From Paenisporosarcina cavernae (GTDB taxonomy: Bacteria; Bacillota; Bacilli; Bacillales_A; Planococcaceae), in NCBI RefSeq assembly GCF_003595195.1, contig NZ_CP032418.1, forward strand, positions 1,748,501-1,812,500: a stretch of DNA of 64,000 nt. The letters run 5' to 3'. The translations under genes were made by a program, and so were the position numbers. The notes beneath the pieces were generated by a model. It ran no database searches. It worked only from the letters and a program-made list of their open reading frames with translations, and was not told the origin of the DNA. Position 1 is the stretch's first letter. Every line of letters starts with the position of its first letter. Below, piece by piece: positions 16,335 through 25,891 of this stretch.

Positions 16335-17990
16335 TCATCCTCTCAACATGCTAAGTGCATCGTTTTTCTCTCGTTGGAATCTTGCCACCACGCTTTGTCG
16401 AATATTCGCTGAGGAACTAGGGAAATATGCCAATCCATTGTTTCTTCCTCGCTCATTGTAAATAGCTTTAATCATCGCTTGTGGAGTCATACCAACTCTG
16501 GCCACTTTATTCAAGATGTTCTTCGCTCCACCAACACCATGCTGAACTGCAGTGGACCATACTGCATCTTGAACGGCTTTCGGGTATTTCAAAATCCATG
16601 GATTAGCTTTTACCACTGGATCAAAATGAGTGGCTTTGATGTAGCTATGTTGTGCATTTGCGAACTTGCTTGGATTTCTAACTGCTTCTTGTTTCCAAGC
16701 ATTATCGAATGAGCTTGTGCCTGCTTTCAATCCTTTTAGTGCGCCACCATATTTATTCGCAAAAGCTTGTGCATTTCCTGATGCAGTTGTCAGCTGATAA
16801 CTCCCGTAAGAAGCTCCACCAATATCCCCTGCATTCCGTGCAACTGTACCAGGATTACCTGAAGATTCATATTTTTGGGACAGAGCACCTAACCCTGTCC
16901 CACTAGGAAAATTTCCACCGTTCATGTAGCCCTCCATTTCTGTTTGGGCTATAGATTTATCTACTTCACCTTGGTACTCAAGTGCATACATTTTCCATGC
17001 CATTTCTTCTCCAAATTGAGAAGCATTCTGTGCCATTTGTGCCTTTTCAGATGCGGACATATTTTTGTACGTATACTCACGCCATGCTTTTTCCTGCGCA
17101 TAACGTTGGTTGTCCTGCTGAAACTCTTGATTCCATCGTTTGTCTCCAACTGCGTCACGGGACTTCTGATAGTCCCATTGCTGTTGCCAACGATTATCTG
17201 AGACATTGTCACGTCCAGTTTGATAATTCCACTCATTCTGTCTCCAACCATCATTCACAGAATCTCTCTCACGTTGGTAATTCATTTGGTCTTGATATCG
17301 TTGAGACTCCAATAATGCTTTTGATTTATCGGCTTCTAACGCAGCCATTAGTGATTCAATTTCCCGTGGATCATTCAAGTCAGAGATACGACGATCATAA
17401 TCATTTCGTTGTTGTTGTTCTTGCATGTTCAGCTGATTTAATGCCCCTTGTCGCGCAGAACCTAACGCCACTTGCGAAGTAACGTTCTCACCAGATGCTG
17501 TTAAACCGTTAGCTGCCATCAGTTCACGAAGTTTGGAGACATTCTGAGCGTTGACAACATCTGCTTGGTTACGCTTATCTGCATAAGCAGGTGCGAGTTC
17601 TGCTTTTTGTTGATTGATCTGTCCAATTGCACGATCACGTTGAGCATTAAACTGAGCTAACTGCGCTTGTTTTTGTTGTTCAAACATGGCGTTAATTTGG
17701 TCAATGTAGTTGGTTGCTTGAGTAGGCTCTTTAGGTTTCACATTTGCGTATGCATTGTAGATTGCGTTCTTTTCGCCTGTTGGTTTATCTAATTGAATAC
17801 CGGATTGAGCTTTACGGATGATTTCATTCATTTGATAATCGTTAATTCCACCGCTGGTTGGTTTGACCTTTGGCGAGGACTTGTACATATCGTAAATGGC
17901 TTGTTTTTCTTTCGTTGGCGCTGACATTGCAATACCTGCTTGAGACTTCTTGTAAATCTCGTTTAGTGTACTTTGATTGATTGCGGCCAT
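16335..17990 (-). CDS. Virion protein with C-terminal muramidase/transglycosylase-like domain
   Basis: 551 residues. Residues 5-30 and 50-75 are two copies of a short motif (NEIYKKSQAGIAMSAPTKEK and NEIIRKAQSGIQLDKPTGEK). Residues about 80-340 are a Gln-rich helix with at least three tandem units of about 16 residues built on W, Y, Q and RD (for example WNYQTGRDNVSDNRW and WDYQKSRDAVGDKRW). From about residue 365 there is a lysozyme-like domain: ALSQKYESSGNPGTVARNAG, where the Glu of KYESSG is the likely catalytic acid, then GGASYGSYQL and AVWSTAVQHGVGGA. It probably opens peptidoglycan for DNA entry. Belongs to the late operon with the 1119-residue protein. Confidence 0.78.
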   Translation of the reverse strand: MAAINQSTLNEIYKKSQAGIAMSAPTKEKQAIYDMYKSSPKVKPTSGGINDYQMNEIIRKAQSGIQLDKPTGEKNAIYNAYANVKPKEPTQATNYIDQINAMFEQQKQAQLAQFNAQRDRAIGQINQQKAELAPAYADKRNQADVVNAQNVSKLRELMAANGLTASGENVTSQVALGSARQGALNQLNMQEQQQRNDYDRRISDLNDPREIESLMAALEADKSKALLESQRYQDQMNYQRERDSVNDGWRQNEWNYQTGRDNVSDNRWQQQWDYQKSRDAVGDKRWNQEFQQDNQRYAQEKAWREYTYKNMSASEKAQMAQNASQFGEEMAWKMYALEYQGEVDKSIAQTEMEGYMNGGNFPSGTGLGALSQKYESSGNPGTVARNAGDIGGASYGSYQLTTASGNAQAFANKYGGALKGLKAGTSSFDNAWKQEAVRNPSKFANAQHSYIKATHFDPVVKANPWILKYPKAVQDAVWSTAVQHGVGGAKNILNKVARVGMTPQAMIKAIYNERGRNNGLAYFPSSSANIRQSVVARFQREKNDALSMLRG

Positions 17991-18059
17991 TATTTCACCT
18001 CATTCTAGACATAAAAAATACACCACATTTGGTGTTAGTATAGTTACGCAATAATATTT

Positions 18060-18221
18060 CTAACGTTCATCTAATTTGTCTAAAATTAGATTTAACATTT
18101 CCATTATATCCTTATTTGTGGGATTCGCTTTCACTTTCAGAGAATCTTTCTTCTTCTCACGGTCACTCTTTCCGACATGAAACCCCTTTGCTTTCTTCTC
18201 AATTTTTTTAAGTTTGGGCAC
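18060..18221 (-). CDS. Small basic phage protein
   Basis: 53 residues, GTG start at 18221 with GGGGAGG nine bases upstream, overlapping the end of the preceding gene by 14 bases. The N-terminal half is lysine-rich (VPKLKKIEKKAKGFHVGKSD) and the end is an amphipathic helix (DIMEMLNLILDKLDER). Not recognised. The overlap and good ribosome binding site support it as a real gene of the late operon. Confidence 0.6.
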   Translation of the reverse strand: MPKLKKIEKKAKGFHVGKSDREKKKDSLKVKANPTNKDIMEMLNLILDKLDER

Positions 18222-18585
18222 GGATAACTACCTCCCCAATTCTTACATTTGGAGCATGGCAAGTTATGAGAATATCGTCAACTACATCGGACGTGACTTC
18301 AATAGATACTTGCCCATCAATTAGAGAGAGTGTTTGTTCTGCTCCATCAATCGAAAAGGTAACAGAATCATTGCTCCCTACTTGGTATTGCCCCTCATAG
18401 TTATATAGCCTCGCGGTCACGGTAGCAACATCCGTTCCATTTGATAGAATGGTTTCCTTGTCCGTCGATAAACGAATGTGTGTTGCTTGATCATAATATG
18501 AAGTAATCGAAACTGTTTGTGTATCGGTCACTATTTCCTCGGACTTATAAACGGAGTCCCCTTGGACAATAAAATTACTTGTCAT
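18208..18585 (-). CDS. Ig-like domain virion protein
   Basis: 125 residues. From residue about 35 it reads HIRLSTDKETILSNGTDVAT then VTARLYNYEGQ, the pattern of bacterial Ig-like (invasin/intimin Big_1 type) repeats with the usual LSADKxxIxANGxDxxTxTAxVxD logic. Probably a surface decoration or fibre-associated domain on the virion. It lies between two small late genes downstream of the fibre gene. Confidence 0.7.
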   Translation of the reverse strand: MTSNFIVQGDSVYKSEEIVTDTQTVSITSYYDQATHIRLSTDKETILSNGTDVATVTARLYNYEGQYQVGSNDSVTFSIDGAEQTLSLIDGQVSIEVTSDVVDDILITCHAPNVRIGEVVIRAQT

Positions 18586-18597
18586 GCTTATTCCTCC

Positions 18598-18903
18598 CTA
18601 ATCTAACTCATAAGAAATCATGGTTGTTCCTGCTTTGTTGCTCATAAATGAACCTTTAAGTAATTCGAATGAAGTATTGAATGGAATATCAAGTGCCTTT
18701 AATTCGCTAGTGGGTTTGTTTGAGTAAGTATTGTGCCACGGGAAATAAGTGTCGTTGATTTGTGTGACTCCATCTATCTTTAGTGTAAATTTCCCTTGGG
18801 TAGACACTTGAATCATATTTAGTTTACCTTTACCCGTTACTATGATTAGACTTGTATTCAATACGCTGTTTGTTGCTATATGGTTAATCTTTGCGACGGT
18901 CAA
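18598..18903 (-). CDS. Small virion protein, fibre-associated
   Basis: 101 residues, beta-rich (NTSLIIVTGKGKLNMIQVST, GKFTLKIDGV, GTTMISYELD). Good RBS (AGGAGG) upstream. It lies 12 bases after the fibre gene stop. Such small proteins after tail fibres are often fibre tips or decoration proteins; no specific family was recognised. Confidence 0.6.
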   Translation of the reverse strand: MTVAKINHIATNSVLNTSLIIVTGKGKLNMIQVSTQGKFTLKIDGVTQINDTYFPWHNTYSNKPTSELKALDIPFNTSFELLKGSFMSNKAGTTMISYELD

Positions 18904-18915
18904 TGGTTATCCTCC

Positions 18916-19908
18916 TTATAAAACATGATACATAACCCACGTGTATATATTTAGTTGGTTGTTATACGTTGCGTTGGTCATCTTGGCGGATATTGACAAT
19001 GTCGAAAACTCCACATCTTCGAACACATAAACTTCTGTCATATTTCCGTTATTTAGTGCCGAGCCATCAGTATTATAAGCAAAGGGATATTGTAGAGTTG
19101 TCGGACGAACAACAACCCCATCAATGGTTATGGTCATACTCATCTGACTGTAGACATATTCAGGAGAAGAACCTCCCGCATAATATGTTCCTAATACAGA
19201 AATTGACTTCAATACTAAATTAGTCCCGCTAATCGTCAGTAACGTTTTGTCTGTATTATCAAGTGATAAATTAGTGGGATTAAGTAATGACGGTGTTCCC
19301 GTTCTATTTGCAGTTGGTAATCCACTAACCCCTTCAACTAACTCACTAGCTGTCGGCACTTCTCCCACTTGCGTGACTGTCCCACCCTTACCAACAATAG
19401 CGTCACGCACGGATAAAACCTTATTGTCAGTATCGGACTTTAAAGTGTCTAACTCTAGACCGACTTCTTGTAAAGCACCTTCAGTGTTTTCGGATGTGTA
19501 GTAATTGCCCTCATCTGATAAGGAAACGTCACTCGCTGTAGATGCTATGCTAAAGGCTAATTTCTCAAGGGTAATGGAATTGTCTGGAATTTGCCCGAGA
19601 ACAATCCCTTGTATTTGCCCGAGTAAGTATGCTTTATTGGAATCATCAAGTGCTTTTAGACTTTCCAATAATTCTTGTACAGTCGTTCCAGCTATATCTG
19701 CAATCGCTGTTACCGAGATGTTATCTGCTCCACTGTCTCCCTCAGCTGTCGATTTGAGGGCATCAATTAATTGGTTCAAATACACTCGGACCTCATCTGG
19801 TGCAGCATCAAACTGTGCCTTCACTTCTGCTGCAGTCATCGTCGCATTTGGTTTGTCCGCAAGATCCTGCACCTTTTTAGTAAATGCATTTAACTTTTGT
19901 AATGGCAT
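18916..19908 (-). CDS. Tail fibre / receptor-binding protein
   Basis: 330 residues. The N-terminal half is helical (LNAFTKKVQDLADKPNATMT, AEVKAQFDAAPDEVRVYLNQ), a segment often seen at the virion-attached end of Firmicute fibre proteins. The middle has SEGALQEVG-type fibre text (YYTSENTEGALQEVGLELDT). From about residue 200 the sequence is beta-rich (NLSLDNTDKTLLTISGTNLV), suggesting the receptor-binding tip. Starts 12 bases after the stop of the preceding gene with an AGGTGATG-type RBS. Host recognition is inferred. Confidence 0.7.
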   Translation of the reverse strand: MPLQKLNAFTKKVQDLADKPNATMTAAEVKAQFDAAPDEVRVYLNQLIDALKSTAEGDSGADNISVTAIADIAGTTVQELLESLKALDDSNKAYLLGQIQGIVLGQIPDNSITLEKLAFSIASTASDVSLSDEGNYYTSENTEGALQEVGLELDTLKSDTDNKVLSVRDAIVGKGGTVTQVGEVPTASELVEGVSGLPTANRTGTPSLLNPTNLSLDNTDKTLLTISGTNLVLKSISVLGTYYAGGSSPEYVYSQMSMTITIDGVVVRPTTLQYPFAYNTDGSALNNGNMTEVYVFEDVEFSTLSISAKMTNATYNNQLNIYTWVMYHVL

Positions 19909-19920
19909 ATCATCACCTCT

Positions 19921-21711
19921 TTACTTAACTGGGGATTGATAACGATATTTAATACCTATCGATAACAATCCAAGTCCTTCGTCTAATTTGTCATTTTTCA
20001 TCAACAACTGAAAATGTGTGATCTTCTTCGCTTTTATTTTTGCCATTGCTTCCTGTGGAAATTGCGACAAAATGAATGACCAGTTATTGAAATCGATATT
20101 TCGAAAATCGAGTAAATCCATTCGAGAACTTTTCACTAGATCACTTTCTTTTTTGTTCGAAATGTAATATAAATCCACGCTAGTCCTCGTCATTGGCTTC
20201 ATTCCGAAATACACTTTCTCCACCAGTTTACGAAGTTCATCAGCTGAAAAAACGAATTGCTTGGAACGCCAATACGCATTGATTGGCTCACCATTATCGT
20301 TAAACGGTGTAGCTTCACTTTCTTTGAAAAAGCGATACATCATTCCCTCTTCAGAAGAAGCGAAATAAAACTCGTCCTCAATTTCGATAAAAGCGCTTGC
20401 TTTGATGTTGTCGTAGATGAACCATTCACCAATCGAATAATCGAAAATATATACTTTGCTGTTAACCGCTAGCCAATACTTACGATCGTGATCAAAGGAG
20501 ATTGCTGACTCTAGATTTGGTTCTCTTAACAACGCATTATCTATGTTCTCGCTGACATGCTGCACATTTCGTTCATCACGAACGGTTGATGCAGTCAGAA
20601 TGTATACGCCAGTTTTATCAAGAGATATGGGATTGTTTTCGATTGTCTGAATGGACTTCGACGCAATTGTCCCTACTTGATCATTAATTGGCTTTAACGG
20701 AAATGATGGTTCCCCATTTTGCAATTCAAATCGCATCACCCATTTGGAACGTTCTTTTTCAATCACAAGATAATCATATTGTTTGGTGAAACCTTGCACC
20801 TTTTCTGCATCAGTCCCGATTTTATAAAATCCGTTTTCCGGAAAGTACGTTGGATCCTGCAATCCACTCCGCCACACTTGAGAAGGATAAATAGGATTTC
20901 CGCTCACGAATACCCTTGTATCATTGGAGCCACCAAAGATAACGTTGAAACGACATTTCTTAATGCGATCCGCAAAGCTCGGTTGTGTTTTATAGGCGGT
21001 AATCTCCACATTATTTGTGCCAGTACTTGGGGCAGTAACAAAGGTCACTTTGCCTGTAATTGCATCAAATGTGTAATCGGTTGTAATTGTTTTGAGAACA
21101 TTATCTACTTTTACGATGGCTGGTGTCGCATCCAAATCCTTTAACGAAAGATAGAAGTCTTTTGCGGTACCATCACCTGAGAATGTTTCTTTAAAACCTG
21201 CTCCAAGTAAATTTAAATCCTCGTACAACGCCCCTCCGCCATTTTCACCTGGCAATTTACTGATTAGAAGTGTCGGAATATAGGGCACAATTTCTTCAAC
21301 GGAAGTCCCGTCAAAGACTAAATAATTAGTTCCGTCTTGGATATAACACTTTCCTCCATATTCAAAGAATGAGACTGAGTTATCTGCAATTCCTGTATAC
21401 AATTCAACCGGTTGTTCGTTGTCTTGTTGCTTATACAGTTTTGTTCCGTGCGCAAGAAGCAAGATTTCACCGTTCTCATGATGAAATAAGTGAATACCAT
21501 TAATTGCACCTAGACCAAGTGAAACGTCAAACTTCTTTTCATACCCAGTGCGTTTATTTAATGCACCACGCTCATCCACATGCATGTTTAACATATCGGA
21601 TGCTTGGCTTTGGTCTATTTGCGTTGGAGTAACACTCAAGTTAATACCTTTAAACGGTTCCACACGAAGTAAGGGCGGTGGAGCTGGTATATTCGTGACT
21701 AATTGCGCCAT
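19921..21711 (-). CDS. P22 gp10-like head-closure / packaged-DNA stabilisation protein
   Basis: 596 residues. The start LLRVEPFKGINLSVTPTQID followed by NMHVDERGALNKRTGYEK is typical of the large beta-propeller connector proteins of short-tailed phages (P22 gp10 and related stabilisation proteins), which replace a tail tube. The middle contains repeated propeller-like strands (GEILLLAHGTKLYKQ, ISLDKTGVYILTAS, DRKYWLAVNSKVYIFDY). The ATG overlaps the stop of the preceding connector gene by one base. It is the strongest single argument for podovirus morphology. Confidence 0.75.
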   Translation of the reverse strand: MAQLVTNIPAPPPLLRVEPFKGINLSVTPTQIDQSQASDMLNMHVDERGALNKRTGYEKKFDVSLGLGAINGIHLFHHENGEILLLAHGTKLYKQQDNEQPVELYTGIADNSVSFFEYGGKCYIQDGTNYLVFDGTSVEEIVPYIPTLLISKLPGENGGGALYEDLNLLGAGFKETFSGDGTAKDFYLSLKDLDATPAIVKVDNVLKTITTDYTFDAITGKVTFVTAPSTGTNNVEITAYKTQPSFADRIKKCRFNVIFGGSNDTRVFVSGNPIYPSQVWRSGLQDPTYFPENGFYKIGTDAEKVQGFTKQYDYLVIEKERSKWVMRFELQNGEPSFPLKPINDQVGTIASKSIQTIENNPISLDKTGVYILTASTVRDERNVQHVSENIDNALLREPNLESAISFDHDRKYWLAVNSKVYIFDYSIGEWFIYDNIKASAFIEIEDEFYFASSEEGMMYRFFKESEATPFNDNGEPINAYWRSKQFVFSADELRKLVEKVYFGMKPMTRTSVDLYYISNKKESDLVKSSRMDLLDFRNIDFNNWSFILSQFPQEAMAKIKAKKITHFQLLMKNDKLDEGLGLLSIGIKYRYQSPVK

Positions 21712-22094
21712 CAGCCTTCAACTCCTAGCACACTATAAACATCGACAATCGGTTCTGGAGTACTAACAGATGAATATTTCTTCTTTAATTCGTCGTATCG
21801 AGCGTTAAAGAAAGAAGAGATAGTTAAGTCATCATTAATTAACAAATGTGCTGCAAGTCCATACGGAAGGACGAGGTATGCTTGTCTGTCATTCACTTGT
21901 AAAGGTTCAGTCAAGTCATTGATCGGAATAAATACTGCCGTGATTGGCAGTAATTCGAGTTGTAGGATATTCAATGTTTGAATAGCTTTTGTTTTGTAAT
22001 AGGCAGGTGTTTCTGTCGCGATAACACCTGTTTCTAACACTTCATCCATTAAGGTAAGCGCACGATCAAATACCGCTTGTGCTGTGACAGGCAT
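21711..22094 (-). CDS. Head-tail connector (adaptor) protein
   Basis: 127 residues, largely helical: AQAVFDRALTLMDEVLETG, KTKAIQTLNILQLELLPI and a C-terminal FNARYDELKKKYSS. This matches the small helical adaptor proteins found after the capsid gene, comparable in position to P22 gp4 or HK97 gp6. It lies between the capsid cluster and the propeller-like connector, with a terminator separating it from the 57-residue gene. Assigned by position and helical pattern. Confidence 0.6.
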   Translation of the reverse strand: MPVTAQAVFDRALTLMDEVLETGVIATETPAYYKTKAIQTLNILQLELLPITAVFIPINDLTEPLQVNDRQAYLVLPYGLAAHLLINDDLTISSFFNARYDELKKKYSSVSTPEPIVDVYSVLGVEG

Positions 22095-22126
22095 TTGGCC
22101 ACCTACTTTCTACTTGTTTTACAAAT

Positions 22127-22154
22127 GAAAAAAGGGCAGGTTCCCCCGCCCTTT
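22127..22154 (-). terminator. Terminator after the capsid cluster
   Basis: On the minus strand AAAGGGCGGGG-GAA-CCTGCCCTTT is followed by TTTCATTTG. It lies between the 57-residue gene and the connector gene, so the downstream structural genes would need read-through or antitermination. Confidence 0.75.
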
Positions 22155-22159
22155 AGTTG

Positions 22160-22333
22160 TTATTCCGTTTCGCCTTCGTTTGTACCAGGTGCTTCAACTT
22201 TCTCACCATATAATTTATCGCGATCAGCTTTTGTAGCTGGTTCAAATCCTGCTTTTTCAAATGCTGCAACTTGAATTGGATCACGAGCTACCAAGATATC
22301 TTTACCATCTTTAATTTTGAATTTAATTTCCAT
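22160..22333 (-). CDS. Small capsid-associated protein
   Basis: 57 residues: MEIKFKIKDGKDILVARDPI, then AFEKAGFEPATKADRDKLYG and an acidic tail. Start ATG 17 bases after the capsid stop, with AAAGGGG upstream. Position and size suggest a minor head protein; not recognised further. Confidence 0.65.
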   Translation of the reverse strand: MEIKFKIKDGKDILVARDPIQVAAFEKAGFEPATKADRDKLYGEKVEAPGTNEGETE

Positions 22334-22350
22334 AGTCTAAAACCCCTTTA

Positions 22351-23176
22351 TTATATTGTTTTGTGAACGTATAGAGCGTTCTTTTTATTTTCAAGCACAA
22401 AAGCATCATAACGGTTACGACCTTCAACTAGTTTTCCGTTTACACCTGGAGGGTTGTCATGAATCTTGTAATCTTCTAGTTTTTGAGCTCCTACAGTAGC
22501 TACAGGGTGACAGATTAAGAAAGGTGTGTTAGCCGGCATGTAAGAAGACGGGACTTTAATTACTTTCATTCCATCTAATTCACCCACCTGACCGTTAATA
22601 AGCATCTTCTGTGCAATCTCAGTAGATTAATAAAATCTGGTGATAGTTTAATCAGCTTGTAGAAGCTAGTAGTCACATACAATAATCGACCACCTTGAGG
22701 AACTTTCTTATCATCTAGTTTTCAGTTCCATCAAGTACCGAACTATATGCATTAGATGATGTTACAGCAGCTGTAGTTGTATGTCCGTTAGCAACTGCAG
22801 CCGCAGACATTGTAGCTAAACGGTACACATCAATTTCAGGAACGATTACTTCATCCACTTGTCGAGCTAATGCTTTTCCTGCCGCCATTGTACCGTTTGT
22901 ATCTTGCTCATTCGCTTTATCGATTGTGAATGTGAATGAACGGTCACGAGTTAACAGCATTGTTTGGACTGTGTTATCCAGTTCCGCTGCTGATCCATAA
23001 CGAGAAGTACCTGTTTTCACATAATCGTTCATTCCAACAGTAGGTACAGAGTACACTTTAATTGTGTCTACACCATTCCAATCATACTCATGGTTTACCG
23101 CTGCTTCTGTTAGAGACTTTAATTTGAATCGTTCGTCGACTTTTTTCTCATACTTGCTTGCTAAGTTTACTACCAT
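22351..23176 (-). pseudogene. Major capsid protein (HK97-fold type), frameshifted as written
   Basis: About 276 residues when two missing bases are restored. The N-terminal frame (23176-22715) reads NLASKYEKKVDERFKLKSLT and GRYGS-like capsid text through SAYSSVLDGTEN-type sequence. It then continues in another frame with KLDDKKVPQGGRLLYVTTSF and KLIKLSPDFIN, and returns in a third frame (22605-22351) with MLINGQVGELDGMKVIKVPS and HVKTI-type ending. The breaks lie at a run of four T (22719-22722) and near 22624-22626. The protein sequence is unmistakably a capsid of the HK97 class in Firmicute phages. All frames are free of other damage, so local sequencing error is as likely as decay. Confidence 0.82.
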
Positions 23177-23200
23177 GTTTGTTCACTCCTAATAATGTTT

Positions 23201-24074
23201 TTAGATTGAATTGAATCCTTTGAGGAAGTCATCCTCTGAAGCTGGTTCGTCTGTTCCGAGATTCGTAAGACTACCAACTGTGGCACGTTTTGCATTTTGG
23301 TCATTCTGTTTGTACGTTTTGAGTTGGTTCTGCAAATTCTGCATGTGTTGTTCCATGTACGCATAACGAAGTGGAACACCTTGCTCATGACGTTGCCAAA
23401 CTTCTGGTGGATTTGGTCCGTCTTCGGGTCAAAGTCTCGCTCGTTCGCTTCTTTGAAGAATTGGAAGAACTCCGTGAACTCCTCGTTACGTTTTTGTTCC
23501 TCTTGCTGACGTTGCTTTTCCTGTTGTTGCTCTCTCGGAATTTTTTACTTTCCAAGATTTCGCGAGCATATTCTTCTGGAATGTTTGTTGAATCAGTTCA
23601 TCTAGCTTTGCTTGCTCACGAGATTGTTTTGCATAATCTAGGAACTGTGAGTGTCCATTCCAGCTTCTTCGCCATTTCTTCAATAAAGGAAAGTCGTGGA
23701 TCTGTTTCAAGTTGTTGCAATCGTTCCTGAGTTTGTCGTAATTCATTCCTTTTTGAATGAGTGGCACGGCATCTTCATAACCGATTTCTTGTTCTTCGTG
23801 GTTGAATTTCACTTAAACGATGGAGGTAACTGTTCTTCTACTTGCTCATTTGAAAGAGTTCTTCCTCCTCATTTAAAACATCATCAACTGGTGTGGTATC
23901 CTCTGCTGATTCCAATTCATCCTCGAAACTTAAAAAATCGTCTGTCTCTTCAAAGCTGGGTGACTCGAGAGACTCTTCTACTGGTAAATCAACTACTTCT
24001 TCTCCAGCAAAATGCTGTAGATTAACACGTAATAAAAACGGTTCGCTATGGTTGGCGATTGTTGGCATAAACAT
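23201..24074 (-). pseudogene. Capsid scaffolding protein, frameshifted eight times as written
   Basis: Start ATG at 24074 with AGGAGGA nine bases upstream. The typical scaffold N-terminus (FLLRVNLQHFAGEEVV) is followed by an acidic region. After adding single bases near 23849, 23813, 23750, 23665, 23643, 23580, 23539 and 23418, the frame runs to the stop at 23201 as one helical Gln/Glu-rich protein: FNHEEQEIGYEDAVPLIQKR, LETDPRLSFIEEMAKKAGMD, PEEYAREILESKKF, NEEFTEFFQFFKEANERDFD and finally ASEDDFLKGFNSI. This is the classic scaffold layout directly upstream of the capsid gene. Every break is a single-base deletion, mostly in a short homopolymer. Confidence 0.78.
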
Positions 24075-24154
24075 ATAAATAAATCCTCCTTCGCTATGGT
24101 GAGCGAAATATTGTGAGACTTTTACTGTCATTCTCCAGGACAATATAAAAACAC

Positions 24155-25888
24155 CTACATTGGCATCCCTTGCCCTTGTGGTGTTTGCAGTTGACTTAAT
24201 ATTTGGTTTTGAACTTCTGGTGGTGCATTTTGAAATGCCTGCTGTTCTTCTGGTGATAATTGTTGAATTAAACTAGCAGGATCCATTGGTTGGCTTTGTT
24301 GTGCTTGCATTGCTTCTTGTTGTTGCATACGTTCTTGAATTTTACTGATTAATTCTTGTTTTTGAGGAATATACTCATCAGGAACTCGATCTAAATAGTC
24401 GATGATGTCTAAGTATTTTCCCTCAAGCAATCGGTCTAGAGTTTGTAATGCTGCAATCTCTGACCAATAAGAAGATTCCCCAACATCTGCTCGAATGTTA
24501 AACCACATATCTTTCAACTGGTTAAAATCGAATTCGACTAATTGTTTCATCCCTTCTATATCCATCACTACTGGTCGTTGGCCATAATAAGTACCCATCA
24601 TGTCAAATAGGATTTGTCCGATATCCTCAATCCACTCATACAAATTCGCACGTGGGTTTTCGAGTGGTACCGATGAAGATTTCTGAACCGCAATAATTGC
24701 TGAAGTATTCTTTGGATCTACGTTACCAAGTGCAGCATCAGATGCACCTAGCATTTCTTTTGTGTACTCCATCGCCAGCTCAATCGCTTGGATAATCTGA
24801 TTCGACATATTGCCTGGATTTAAATATCCTGCGACGTTATTAATGCTGTTTTCACCGCCTAATCCCGATACGGGTATGGCCATCCCAATTTCATTGGACC
24901 ACGAGCTCATTAAATCTGCGTTGTACACTGCTTTAGGGAAAGCCGTCATCATAAGGTGATACATCACCATCGCAAACATACGATTGATGAAGATTTGATT
25001 TGGCAACATGCCTGTACAAAGTGCTCGACCATGATATTGATTCTTTTGTTTCTCCCAGTTCATCCAAGCGACTGGATATCCCTGCAAACCTGTATCAATG
25101 TCTTTGTAAATATAAGACGATTCGATACTCTTACTAACGTGTATGGTGCCTTTTTCTTTGTTTAATCGATAAATGATTATATACAGAGCCTTACCTGTTT
25201 CATCACCCTCAATATCGAGCTCTTCAACTTCAATCTTACCTGCATCCGCAGATTGTTCTAAGTATAAGTGATCGCTCTGAATATTATCGATATCCGATTG
25301 GTTCGCTTTGAATCGTTTTGCTTCATCCTTTAAGTTTGCGACCATATCACGACCTGAAATGATAATGTATGGCTGTCCTTCTACTTTAGGATTGTTTGCA
25401 TTGCCAAAATAGACATTCGCACCATCGACTAATTCGAAGCTAATTTCTCCTTTGATATCTTTAAAAGCTTTTCCGTAAGGTTTCTTCGACATATCGAAAT
25501 ATAAATGCGCACAAGCATCACCAGTAATAGCTGCATCAAATAGAGCATCCTTCACTTTAAAATCCATTTTGAACTTCTCAAATAACGTTTGTATCTGAGC
25601 ATTCGCTATTTCTGCAGGACTAGGTTGACCATCTACGAGATCCGTATCGGTTAGTGGCTCTAGATGCAGTTTACTTTTTGAAGATGTGAGTGAAGCAATA
25701 AAGAACGTAATCACTCGTTTGATGATATTAAAAACAGGTTGAGGCAATTTCTCTACTTTCAGATTGCGCCACTGATTCCCGTTAAAGAATTCTAAATTGG
25801 CAGTCACCGTATCGTAGTAGTTCGGTTCTAAACGATTGTTATAACGCTTGCCAGCTTCGTATAATTCCCAATCTTTCGTTTGTTCCAA
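24155..25888 (-). CDS. Portal protein
   Basis: 577 residues, TTG start with AAGGTG upstream. N-terminal GKRYNNRLEPNYYDTVTANL with EFFNGNQWRNL, a central LVDGANVYFGNANNPKVEGQ and NQIFINRMFAMVMYHLMMTA (wing/stem region), and a Gln/Met/Pro-rich C-terminus (RMQQQEAMQAQQSQP) are typical of large P22-like and Firmicute portal proteins. It sits between terminase and scaffold, as expected. The portal forms the dodecameric DNA channel at the capsid vertex. Residues near the C-terminus (FQNAPPEVQNQILSQLQ) form the tail often seen in these proteins. Confidence 0.87.
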   Translation of the reverse strand: MEQTKDWELYEAGKRYNNRLEPNYYDTVTANLEFFNGNQWRNLKVEKLPQPVFNIIKRVITFFIASLTSSKSKLHLEPLTDTDLVDGQPSPAEIANAQIQTLFEKFKMDFKVKDALFDAAITGDACAHLYFDMSKKPYGKAFKDIKGEISFELVDGANVYFGNANNPKVEGQPYIIISGRDMVANLKDEAKRFKANQSDIDNIQSDHLYLEQSADAGKIEVEELDIEGDETGKALYIIIYRLNKEKGTIHVSKSIESSYIYKDIDTGLQGYPVAWMNWEKQKNQYHGRALCTGMLPNQIFINRMFAMVMYHLMMTAFPKAVYNADLMSSWSNEIGMAIPVSGLGGENSINNVAGYLNPGNMSNQIIQAIELAMEYTKEMLGASDAALGNVDPKNTSAIIAVQKSSSVPLENPRANLYEWIEDIGQILFDMMGTYYGQRPVVMDIEGMKQLVEFDFNQLKDMWFNIRADVGESSYWSEIAALQTLDRLLEGKYLDIIDYLDRVPDEYIPQKQELISKIQERMQQQEAMQAQQSQPMDPASLIQQLSPEEQQAFQNAPPEVQNQILSQLQTPQGQGMPM

Positions 25889-25891
25889 GCG

